DNA from: Amycolatopsis marina
Lineage (GTDB): Bacteria > Actinomycetota > Actinomycetes > Mycobacteriales > Pseudonocardiaceae
NCBI RefSeq assembly: GCF_900111885.1
Contig: NZ_FOKG01000023.1
Span: forward strand, 1 to 64,000
Direction: 5' to 3'
Length of the DNA stretch: 64,000 bases
Below the pieces are notes generated by a model. That model searched no databases, was not told the origin of the DNA, and saw nothing but the letters and a program-made list of their open reading frames with translations. A program made the translations under genes and the position numbers. Position 1 is the stretch's first letter. Each line of letters begins with the position of its first letter. Of the stretch, positions 36,494 to 43,618 are shown piece after piece.

Positions 36494-37791
36494 CGGCGCA
36501 CGGCCTCCAGCAGTTGCTCGTCGCTGTCCTCCGCCACCGTACGTAGGTCGAGCAGGCACCGACCACGCTCGATCCGGCCGACGACAGCGGGATCCCCGGC
36601 GCGCAGGGCGGCGGCGTAGTCCTCGGGGAGGCTGACCGCGGCGCTCGGCAGGCGCACACCCGGCGCGCCGCCTCCGCCGACGGCCGCCGCCGATTCGACG
36701 GGCACGGCATCGACGCCCTCCGCGGCCAGCCTGTCCGCCAGCCGGGCTGCCCGGTCGAGCAACGGGGGCAGGTCGGCGTCCAGCGCCGCCCGTACCGGCG
36801 GTGCCGGTCCGCGCAGGGTCGCCTCCAACGCGGCGAGGGTCAGCTTGTCCACCCGCAGGGCACGGGCGGCCGGGTGTCTGCGCAGGCGCTGCACCAGGTC
36901 GGCGTCGCCCAGCAGCAGCCCGGCCTGCGGGCCGCCGAGCAACTTGTCCCCGCTGGCTGTCACCAGCCTGGCTCCCTCGCGCAGCGCGGTGTCCGCGTCG
37001 GGCTCGTCAGGCAGGGCGGGGTGCGGGGCGAGCAGGCCGGAACCGATGTCGGCCACGATCGGCACTCCGAGACCGGCGAGTTCGGGCACCGCGACCTCGG
37101 AGGTGAAACCGGTGACCAGGAAGTTCGACGGGTGCACCTTGAGCACGAAAGCCGTGGCCGGTCCGATGGCTTCGGCATAGTCGGCGAGGTGTGTGCGGTT
37201 GGTCGTGCCCACCTCGCGGAGTCTGGCTCCGGTCGAGGCCAGCAGGTCCGGAATCCGGAAGCCGTCGCCGATCTCGACCAGTTCGCCCCTGCTGACCACG
37301 ATCTCCCCGCCGTCTCCCGCCAGTGCCAGTGCACACAGCAGGAGTGCGGCGGCGTTGTTGTTCACGACGTGGACGTCGCCTGCCGACGGCACGGCGTCGG
37401 CGAGAGCCGCGAGCGCACCCCGGCCACGGCGGGCGCGCGTTCCGGTGGTCAGATCGAACTCGACGTCGGTGTTTCCACCCGAGGTCATGACCGCGTCCAG
37501 TGCGGCCCGCGACAGTGGTGCCCTGCCGAGGTTGGTGTGCACCAGGACGCCGGTGGCGTTGAGCACCGCGCAGGAACTGGAGGCCAGCGTCGGCAGGGCG
37601 GCCAGCGCGGCACCGGGTACCTCGTCCGGTGCGATCTCGCCCGCCCGCGCCCGCTGCTGCGCGGTCACCACGACCGACTTCACCACCGCTCGGCCGAGGA
37701 CGCGTTCGGCCTCGGCCAGCCGGGGATGTGCGAGCACGGCGTCGGTGCGCGGAATCCTCCTGCGCGGGTCGTCGTCCGGCTCACCGGCCAT
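36481..37791 (-). CDS. selA: L-seryl-tRNA(Sec) selenium transferase SelA
   Basis: 436 aa from the ATG giving MAGEPDDDPRRRIPRTD. It carries the PLP-lysine motif SGDKLLGGPQAG and family motifs NATGVLVHTNLGRAPLS and KVHPSNF. SelA converts Ser-tRNA(Sec) to Sec-tRNA(Sec) using selenophosphate. It starts 26 nt from the 3' end of the selC tRNA on the same strand, so selC-selA-selB is one transcription unit. Longer in-frame upstream extension runs through the tRNA gene and is not coding. Confidence 0.95.
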   Translation of the reverse strand: MAGEPDDDPRRRIPRTDAVLAHPRLAEAERVLGRAVVKSVVVTAQQRARAGEIAPDEVPGAALAALPTLASSSCAVLNATGVLVHTNLGRAPLSRAALDAVMTSGGNTDVEFDLTTGTRARRGRGALAALADAVPSAGDVHVVNNNAAALLLCALALAGDGGEIVVSRGELVEIGDGFRIPDLLASTGARLREVGTTNRTHLADYAEAIGPATAFVLKVHPSNFLVTGFTSEVAVPELAGLGVPIVADIGSGLLAPHPALPDEPDADTALREGARLVTASGDKLLGGPQAGLLLGDADLVQRLRRHPAARALRVDKLTLAALEATLRGPAPPVRAALDADLPPLLDRAARLADRLAAEGVDAVPVESAAAVGGGGAPGVRLPSAAVSLPEDYAAALRAGDPAVVGRIERGRCLLDLRTVAEDSDEQLLEAVRRCTS

Positions 37792-37817
37792 GCGGGCGCG
37801 CCTCCCCCTGGGACGGT

Positions 37818-37912
37818 TGGCGGAGGCGGACGGGAATCGAACCCGCCAACGGCAGTGCCTGCCGTTCAACGGTGTTGAAGACCGCGCCGGCCACCAGACC
37901 GGATACGCCTCC
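37818..37912 (-). tRNA. selC: tRNA-Sec (anticodon UCA)
   Basis: About 95 nt including an encoded GCCA 3' end (37818-37821). The acceptor stem is GGAGGCG with CGCCTCC, the anticodon loop is CTTCAAC (anticodon TCA), and there is a long variable arm, an 8-bp hairpin AACGGCAG-TGC-CTGCCGTT at 37848-37866. The TGA-reading anticodon, the length and the neighbouring selA/selB/selD make this certain. Confidence 0.95.
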
Positions 37913-37989
37913 CTTGTGTGCAAGCTCTGCCATCCTCGCAAGGACGGCCACGATCTGCGACCTGTGGGATGAAACGGCAGCATGGGGGC

Positions 37990-38982
37990 ATGGGTTACCG
38001 GCTGACGCAGTACGCGCACGGCGGCGGGTGCGCGTGCAAGATCCCGCCCGGCGAACTGGAGGACATGGTTCGCGGACTGTCCACGCCCGTGGCGGAGGGC
38101 AGCGCCGGTGAACTGCTGGTCGGTCTCGACCACGGCGACGACGCGGCGGCGGTGCGTGTCACCGACGGCATCGCGGTGATCGCCACGACGGACTTCTTCA
38201 CGCCGGTGGTGGACGATCCGTACGACTGGGGCCGGATCGCTGCGGCAAACGCGCTGTCCGATGTCTACGCGATGGGCGGACGGCCCGTCGTCGCGCTGAA
38301 CCTGCTCGGCTGGCCACGTGACGTGCTGCCGTTCGAGTTGGCCACCGAGGTGCTGCGCGGCGGTTCGGACGTGTGCGCGAAGGCGGGTTGTCATCTCGCG
38401 GGCGGACACAGCGTCGACGACCCCGAACCGAAGTACGGGCTCGCGGTGACCGGCACCGCCGACCCGCAGCGGCTGTTGCGCAACGACGCGGGCCGTCCTG
38501 GCATGCCCCTCTCACTGACCAAGCCGCTGGGGATCGGCGTGCTCAACACCAGGCACAAGGCCACCGGTGAGCGGCACGAGCAGGCGATCGACACCATGGT
38601 GTCGCTCAACGCGGCGTCGTCGAGGGCAGCGCTGGCGGCCGGCATCCGCTGCGCCACGGACATCACCGGCTTCGGCCTGCTCGGCCACCTGCACAAACTG
38701 GCGAGGGCCAGCGGCGTCACGGCGGTGCTGGACTCCGCCACGGTGCCCTACCTCGACGGCGCCCGCGAAGCGCTGCGCGACGGCTACGTCAGCGGCGGCA
38801 CCCGCCGCAACCTCGACTGGGTCCGTCCCCATGTGGACCTGATGGCGATCACCGAGGAAGAGGCCCTCCTGCTGGCCGACGCCCAAACCTCCGGTGGCCT
38901 CCTAGTAGCAGGCGAAATCCCCGGCGCTCCGGTAATCGGCGAACTGATCCCCCGCACAGCCCACACAATTCAAGTCCGCTAA
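37990..38982 (+). CDS. selD: Selenide, water dikinase SelD
   Basis: 330 aa from the ATG giving MGYRLTQYAHGGGCACK. GGGCACK holds the catalytic Cys and Lys; Cys is used and not Sec. The glycine-rich ATP region and C-terminal LLADAQTSGGLLVA match the family. SelD makes selenophosphate from selenide and ATP, the selenium donor for SelA. It is divergent from selC-selA-selB with only 77 nt between the tRNA 5' end and the ATG. An upstream ATG at 37918 adds unconserved residues and is rejected. Confidence 0.95.
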   Translation: MGYRLTQYAHGGGCACKIPPGELEDMVRGLSTPVAEGSAGELLVGLDHGDDAAAVRVTDGIAVIATTDFFTPVVDDPYDWGRIAAANALSDVYAMGGRPVVALNLLGWPRDVLPFELATEVLRGGSDVCAKAGCHLAGGHSVDDPEPKYGLAVTGTADPQRLLRNDAGRPGMPLSLTKPLGIGVLNTRHKATGERHEQAIDTMVSLNAASSRAALAAGIRCATDITGFGLLGHLHKLARASGVTAVLDSATVPYLDGAREALRDGYVSGGTRRNLDWVRPHVDLMAITEEEALLLADAQTSGGLLVAGEIPGAPVIGELIPRTAHTIQVR

Positions 38983-39044
38983 CTTTGCACATCCGCACCC
39001 CGAGTTTGCAGATCCGCAGCCCGACTTTGCACTTCCGGGGGTTG
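38982..39044. repeat. Three 21-nt direct repeats after selD
   Basis: Units begin at 38982, 39003 and 39024: ACTTTGCACATCCGCACCCCG, AGTTTGCAGATCCGCAGCC... and ACTTTGCACTTCCGG... The first shares its first base with the selD stop codon. Spacing is exactly 21 nt and the shared pattern is TTTGCA-N-ATCCGCA-CCCG. They stand at the boundary between the high-GC sel locus and the A/T-richer island. Function unknown. Confidence 0.7.
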
Positions 39045-39135
39045 TTCAGTCAGTACGTCTGCTGATCCCACAAGTTACGACTCGGCGTAGCCTCCAGGCA
39101 ACGTTCTTCTCACCTGGCGAGGCTTGCACGAAGCT

Positions 39136-39870
39136 ATGAACATCAACAAACTCATCGACTCACACAGCGACTTCTGGCGGATCGACAGCTTCCTGTCCCG
39201 ACTCCGTCGCGACACACTTGATCGACTTGCGACCGTTGGACGCCTCGTGGAGTTTCGCGCTGGTGACACGCTAATCACCGAGGGAGACGATGACACAGCT
39301 GTCCTTCTCTTACTGTCCTCGTTCGTCAAGATTACGGCTGCGCTGGATGGTACTGGAGACGCTCTGCTGGCACTGCGCTTCGGCGGAGACGTGGTAGGTG
39401 AAATGGCTGCAGTCGACCATGGCAAGCGCTCAGCCACCGTTAGGGCGTGCGGCCGCGCGCCCGTGATCGCCGTGTCTATCGATCGCGGCGACTTCTTGTC
39501 CACCCTCAGACCAGACCCCGAGGCGATGCTGACCTTGACGGCTACGATCAGCAGCAAGCTGAGGTCAGCGAACCAACGCCGGATCGATTTCACCGGCTGC
39601 TCTACGCCCGTTCGATTGGCCAAGGTTCTACTCGAGCTAGCTAGCACTCACGGGGACTCGAGCAACGGCGCGACAGTGATCGGAGTTGACCTCACCCAGA
39701 TCGAGGTCGGCACTCTAGTCGGTGTCAAGCAAGCAACAGCCGAAAGGGGCTTACGCAAGCTCAGGAGCAGCGGGCTCGTCGATACAAGCGGCAGACGGTT
39801 CATCGTTCGCGACCTGGAAGCCCTACGCCGCTTGGCCAACCACGGCCCCGTAGGCGTACCCATCGTTTGA
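39136..39870 (+). CDS. CRP/FNR-family transcriptional regulator
   Basis: 244 aa from the ATG at 39136; a TTG at 39124 is possible. Residues about 20-130 form a cyclic-nucleotide-binding domain whose phosphate-binding cassette is intact as VGEMAAVDHGKRSATVRA, with the Glu and the Arg-Ser pair that bind the cyclic phosphate in CRP. The C-terminal winged helix-turn-helix reads LTQIEVGTLVGVKQATAERG. It lies 209 nt upstream of the cyclase operon on the same strand and in the same A/T-richer composition. It is a likely sensor or regulator of the cyclase product; an unrelated CRP gene is the alternative. Confidence 0.87.
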   Translation: MNINKLIDSHSDFWRIDSFLSRLRRDTLDRLATVGRLVEFRAGDTLITEGDDDTAVLLLLSSFVKITAALDGTGDALLALRFGGDVVGEMAAVDHGKRSATVRACGRAPVIAVSIDRGDFLSTLRPDPEAMLTLTATISSKLRSANQRRIDFTGCSTPVRLAKVLLELASTHGDSSNGATVIGVDLTQIEVGTLVGVKQATAERGLRKLRSSGLVDTSGRRFIVRDLEALRRLANHGPVGVPIV

Positions 39871-40038
39871 TGGCTTACTTGGCGGGTTAGGTGACGCTCG
39901 ACGATGCTGTTCGCCACAAGTTCGAGTTTTCAAGCGCGCCTCACTGCGGACAGCAGGTAAGCCGTCACTGGGAGAACGCTAACAGGGCCGCTTGATCTAC
40001 GACTGCCGATAGTTTTGACGAACTCGTCGGCACTGCAA

Positions 40039-40052
40039 TTACAAGTTTGTAA
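40039..40052. promoter_or_regulatory. Palindrome upstream of the cyclase operon
   Basis: TTACAAGTTTGTAA, two perfect 6-nt arms around GT, ends 27 nt before the cyclase ATG, in the 209-nt gap after the CRP-family gene. It is a candidate operator, possibly for that regulator. It resembles a CRP half-site arrangement only loosely, with a shorter spacer. The rest of the gap shows no gene. Confidence 0.4.
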
Positions 40053-40079
40053 CTACGAGCGCGTAAGCAGGCGACAAGT

Positions 40080-41615
40080 ATGACGTGGAGCTTCGAGAAG
40101 GCATTGGAACGAGCCGAGGACCGCTACAAGCAGACCTCCGATCTAGAGATCAAAGACATCACCCGAGAGATCGACTTCGACCAGATCTCGCGAACGAAGC
40201 CGCGCCGGGTCACGGGCACCCATTTCTACGTGGACGTGACCACGTTCAACCGGCAGCTTCGCGCAAACGCAAGCGACGAGGGCGAAGGCATGCTGCGCCT
40301 GCTGCACATCTTCGCCCGCGAGGTAAGCAAGATCGTTGCAAAGGACTTCGACGGTCAGAAGATTCACTTTCAGGGTCCGCGCCTGCATGCGTTGGCCTAC
40401 CGGCCGACCTCAGACGAATCGCTGATGGCCACTAAAGCCGTGTTGACGTGCCTGGCGATTCGCCAGATGACGGCGATCTTCAACGACGTGCTCGGCCTCT
40501 CCGAGACAAACACATGGCGTGTCGCCGCCGGACTCGACCATGGGCGATGCATAGCGACTCGCAATGGCGCCGGGGGCGACCAGGAACTGCTCTTCCTGGG
40601 CAGCGCGGCCAACCACGCCGCCAAACTTCTGAAAGATTCCGGAATCCGAATGACCGCCGAGGTATATGACCTACTACCTGATGACCTGAAGGCGGAGGCC
40701 GAAAGAAGCGACAGCGACGACATCTACAAGATCACACTCACCGCCTCGAAAATCGAGGATCTGGCAGGCCAGTACGGCTGGAACTGGAAATCCGAAAGCA
40801 CCCGCGCGCGCCTCGAAATCCTCGCCGAGAGGTTTCCCCAGGGGACAGTCTCGAGCACTGCGGTGAAAGAGAGGATCGATAATGCCTCTCTCGCCTTATC
40901 CAATACGAAGTCGGTATCAGGTGCATCAATCTTCGCTGACGTGGACGGATTCACCGGCTACATCGACAGCCTTGAATCTATCGATAACAACCTCCGCGAA
41001 GCCATCCGTCTGTTCCACGTACTCCGTGGCGTCATGCGCGACTCCGCGACACAAGATTTCGAGGCACTGCGCATCCAGTACCAGGGCGACCGCATGCAAG
41101 CGTTCGCCTATCGGCCCGTCAGCAACGACGAGGCGGCTGCCTTAGAAGCAATCCGCCTAGCAACGGCATTGATGACGGTTGCCGATGAGGTCATCCCGAC
41201 AGCATTGCCCGAACTGCCGGCACACCGGTTGGCCGTCGGCTTAGCCTGGGGACAGGTATTGGTGTCGAAGATCGGCGAACATGGGAAAACAGACGTCATT
41301 AGCCTTGGTGGCTCGACCGCCGACGCCGCCTCAATTCAACAACGCCTCGACGGCGGTCAGATCGGGATCAATCGAACTATCCGCGATTTGCTACCAGCCT
41401 GGCTGCAGGAAGCCTTTTCCTGGTCTGCCACAGCGCAGACGTACGTCGCCACAGACATCTCGTACAACGATCTCGCCGATCTTGAGGCGTCGGAGAAGCC
41501 TGACCGTGCACTGAGTGCGTTAGCCCTGACCGCAATTGGGGCCACGGCTACAGCGGCGTTGATTAACAGTCGACGGGCGCACAGGAAGCCGGTGAAGCCA
41601 TGGTCAAACGACTAA
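40080..41615 (+). CDS. Tandem class III nucleotide cyclase (Pycsar PycC-like), membrane-tethered
   Basis: 511 aa with two cyclase homology domains, about 45-225 and 280-460. Domain 1 has the first metal Asp (FYVDVT, Asp52) but Pro100 where the second should be (FQGPRL); it keeps Asn178 and Lys182 at the transition-state positions (AANHAAK). Domain 2 has both metal Asp residues (FADVDGFT, Asp287; YQGDRM, Asp337) but lacks the Asn/Arg pair (Asp415, Ile419). One competent site can therefore form between the halves. A hydrophobic C-terminal helix (about 478-496) could anchor it. Its stop overlaps the next gene by 16 nt. With the effector two genes on, it is most like a Pycsar cyclase; cCMP, cUMP or cAMP as product cannot be decided here. 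Confidence 0.85.
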   Translation: MTWSFEKALERAEDRYKQTSDLEIKDITREIDFDQISRTKPRRVTGTHFYVDVTTFNRQLRANASDEGEGMLRLLHIFAREVSKIVAKDFDGQKIHFQGPRLHALAYRPTSDESLMATKAVLTCLAIRQMTAIFNDVLGLSETNTWRVAAGLDHGRCIATRNGAGGDQELLFLGSAANHAAKLLKDSGIRMTAEVYDLLPDDLKAEAERSDSDDIYKITLTASKIEDLAGQYGWNWKSESTRARLEILAERFPQGTVSSTAVKERIDNASLALSNTKSVSGASIFADVDGFTGYIDSLESIDNNLREAIRLFHVLRGVMRDSATQDFEALRIQYQGDRMQAFAYRPVSNDEAAALEAIRLATALMTVADEVIPTALPELPAHRLAVGLAWGQVLVSKIGEHGKTDVISLGGSTADAASIQQRLDGGQIGINRTIRDLLPAWLQEAFSWSATAQTYVATDISYNDLADLEASEKPDRALSALALTAIGATATAALINSRRAHRKPVKPWSND

Positions 41616-42343
41616 CTGACGCAGGCAGTCGTCGCTGGCGACAAGACGCGGCAGACCTGGACCAGGTCCAACCAAGCCTTCGCATAGTCCACCTCGGAGT
41701 TCCGCGGGCACGGATCGAAGGAATAGTAAAGGTCGCACGGCCCGATGGACGCGTTGACTCCTTCGAACTTTCCATCCACTACCCGAACTTGGATCCTTTC
41801 GCGCTTCCCGACACATTCGATGCCGTCGGTAGGTTTCCCAGAAATGAACCTGATCGGCACATTGAACCTAATGGTCGCTTCTGCCTTTGGCTACCCCAAA
41901 CTGAGCCAGTCGACGACTTCCAGCGACCAGGCGGCCTCCGACGTTACATATCGAGAGTCGAAGAGTTCTTGGTTCTACAGCGGCTATACGACGTGCGCCG
42001 AAAGCATAACATTCTCCCCCACTGGCCAGGGGAGGAATGGGCACACGGCACGGAGGGGCACAAACAGTGGTTTCGAGAGACAACAGCAGACCTCACGGCT
42101 AACCAACTCGAACACTTGCTCACCGCCGCTGAAACTCCCGCTAGACCAGGCTATCGCTGCCCGTGTGGGTCAGGCAAGCGGGTCGGCAATTGCCACAAAC
42201 GTTGGATAAGGTCTCTTCGTCGAACAATGATCAAGCACCCGGGTATCAGTATCATTGCACATGAATATCTAGAGGAGCAGCGTGACGCCGATTCTCCGAA
42301 GTCGCAAGTCACACCTCGACTCCCGGGACGCCATCAGGCATAG
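41600..42343 (+). CDS. E2 (UBC-fold)-like protein with C-terminal SEC-C zinc motif
   Basis: 247 aa, no close family recalled for the whole protein. Residues about 28-100 resemble the E2 ubiquitin-conjugating fold: IHYPNLDPFALPD corresponds to the E2 YP..PP strand, and RHIEPNGRFCLWLP to the H-N-G-x-C active-site segment, with Cys95 as candidate catalytic residue. A helical region follows, then a SEC-C motif CPCGSGKRVGNCHK (Cys187, Cys189, Cys198, His199), a zinc site often used for protein recognition. ATG at 41600 lies inside the cyclase gene and its end overlaps the effector gene by 62 nt. No E1, ubiquitin-like or JAB gene is in the window. The E2 call is from motif reading, so moderate. Confidence 0.68.
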   Translation: MVKRLTDAGSRRWRQDAADLDQVQPSLRIVHLGVPRARIEGIVKVARPDGRVDSFELSIHYPNLDPFALPDTFDAVGRFPRNEPDRHIEPNGRFCLWLPQTEPVDDFQRPGGLRRYISRVEEFLVLQRLYDVRRKHNILPHWPGEEWAHGTEGHKQWFRETTADLTANQLEHLLTAAETPARPGYRCPCGSGKRVGNCHKRWIRSLRRTMIKHPGISIIAHEYLEEQRDADSPKSQVTPRLPGRHQA

Positions 42344-42839
42344 TAATTCATCGGTCGAATTTGCGTGGCGCGCGCATGCAGCGCAAGAGTCATGGACAGG
42401 CAAAGTTGACACCAAAGCGTCGATTCTTCTCGCATTAGAAGGAGGAATGCTTTTCGCGGTCGCATCAACCAGCGCCAAAGGCGGAGTTCTTTCCGAACTC
42501 TCACCGTTGGGCAAAATAGTCGAGATTTGTGGCATCGCAGCGCTACTTGTCGCAATTATAACCTCAGCGGCTGCTGTGTATCCGCAACTTGGGCCACCGC
42601 AGGAACATGCCAACCGACACGCGGACAATTTCATTTACTTCGGCCACCTTCAACACTGGCATCCTCCCATGTTAGAGCGCTCGTTAAAGAACCAAGATGG
42701 ACTCGATCAACTGGCCGCTCTTGCACGCCAACTTGTCAGCATGAGCAAAATCAACTGGCGCAAGCACAGACTAGTACAAGTATCTATTGTATTCTCAATA
42801 CTGAACCTTGCCTGCTTCGTGACCGCCGCTACAGTGTAG
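42282..42839 (+). CDS. Pycsar-type membrane effector (DUF5706-like)
   Basis: 185 aa from a GTG with AGAGGAG just upstream. The N-terminal helix leads to KVDTKASILLALEGG, the conserved motif of the Pycsar TM effector family. Membrane segments are at about 46-63, 79-99 and 163-183, with a His/Asn-rich soluble loop (NRHADNFIYFGHLQHWH) between the second and third. In known Pycsar systems a cyclic pyrimidine nucleotide triggers such proteins to damage the membrane and abort phage infection. Here it is the last gene of the cyclase/E2-like operon. Composition is clearly richer in A/T than the genome. Confidence 0.82.
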   Translation: MTPILRSRKSHLDSRDAIRHSNSSVEFAWRAHAAQESWTGKVDTKASILLALEGGMLFAVASTSAKGGVLSELSPLGKIVEICGIAALLVAIITSAAAVYPQLGPPQEHANRHADNFIYFGHLQHWHPPMLERSLKNQDGLDQLAALARQLVSMSKINWRKHRLVQVSIVFSILNLACFVTAATV

Positions 42840-42868
42840 CGAAATTGCATTACTCGCTACACTGTAGC
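42828..42868 (+). terminator. Long inverted repeat over the effector stop codon
   Basis: Two perfect 15-nt arms (GCTACAGTGTAGCGA at 42828-42842 and its complement at 42854-42868) with an 11-nt loop. The left arm contains the effector TAG stop at 42837-42839. No U-run follows. It most likely ends transcription of the operon or protects the 3' end. Confidence 0.7.
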
Positions 42869-42886
42869 AAACGGCTAAGACGACCA

Positions 42887-42910
42887 CGCCAGTCATAATT
42901 TAGACTGGCG
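42887..42910. terminator. Second hairpin between the convergent operons
   Basis: CGCCAGTC (42887-42894) and GACTGGCG (42903-42910) form a perfect 8-bp stem with the A/T loop ATAATTTA. AAAAA follows on the plus strand. It lies between the cyclase operon (plus) and the 2H phosphoesterase gene (minus) and could serve both directions. Confidence 0.55.
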
Positions 42911-42928
42911 AAAAATGAAATAAATAGT

Positions 42929-43618
42929 TCAGTTGAAGGGAACCCGAAAAACTTCGCCAAAGCGATAAGTGTGACCATCTCTGCGCATCTCGATTAGCAC
43001 AGCTGACCACGCGGACATCGTGATGGGTGGCAATGTCCGCAACTCCTCGTACAGCGGTAGTAAGTCGCTAACAGGTAGGCGGTCGTTGGCGTAGGCGATG
43101 CTCAGATGTGGCCGGAACTTGCTGGTCTCCATGCTGCAGCGCTCGCCAAGCACGGTACGTGTGGCAGCAGTGAGCTGCCGGTGCAGGTCGAGGAGCGGCG
43201 ACCACGGTGTCACGCTGAATCGCGCTGCACCTGACGATCCCGCCAGCGGTCCAACGCCCAGCACGAACGGTTCCAGGTCTAGGGATCGCTCGGCTTCCTT
43301 AGCGATGGCACGTACAGACGTTTTCGTCACCTCGTCGGTAAACCCGATACGGCCGATCGTGAGGTGGAGGGCGTCGAGCGGGACGGGGTCGAGTTTCGTC
43401 GCTGGGAGCTGTGCTTGGCATCGCTTGGCGAGCTGCTGCACGTCGTCGGCACCGTCGAAGGTCAGCATCCAGTGGTACGACCGTCGGCCTGGGGTCCAGC
43501 CTGGCCGGTCCCAATGATTCTCCATGTATGTGAGCTGGCAGAAGGCTTCCCAGTCGTGTTCGCGGATCACCTCGGGGTCATCCAGGCTAGCTGGCAACTC
43601 GGCGGGAAAAACGCTCAC
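42929..43618 (-). CDS. 2H phosphoesterase (2'-5' RNA ligase / cyclic phosphodiesterase fold)
   Basis: 229 aa from the GTG at 43618, which overlaps the XRE regulator stop by 4 nt (GTGA). Both catalytic tripeptides are present: HLT in DALHLTIGR and HLS in FRPHLSIAYAN. The fold hydrolyses 2',3'-cyclic or 2'-5' phosphodiesters; some phage anti-CBASS proteins share it. Coupling to the regulator gene shows the operon it belongs to. It is convergent with the cyclase operon, so a role in clearing its cyclic nucleotide is possible but unproven. Confidence 0.8.
   Translation of the reverse strand: MSVFPAELPASLDDPEVIREHDWEAFCQLTYMENHWDRPGWTPGRRSYHWMLTFDGADDVQQLAKRCQAQLPATKLDPVPLDALHLTIGRIGFTDEVTKTSVRAIAKEAERSLDLEPFVLGVGPLAGSSGAARFSVTPWSPLLDLHRQLTAATRTVLGERCSMETSKFRPHLSIAYANDRLPVSDLLPLYEELRTLPPITMSAWSAVLIEMRRDGHTYRFGEVFRVPFN

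Noticed and set aside
36494..36559. Longer N-terminus for SelB
   Set aside because: The extra 22 residues overlap selA further and lack conservation; MHVVATAGHVDHGKS is the family start.
37918..37989. Earlier ATG for selD
   Set aside because: Adds an unconserved Ser/Arg-rich stretch just after the tRNA; the start at 37990 gives the exact family N-terminus.
38982..39044. The 21-nt repeats as a CRISPR array
   Set aside because: Only three imperfect units with no spacers between them and no cas genes.
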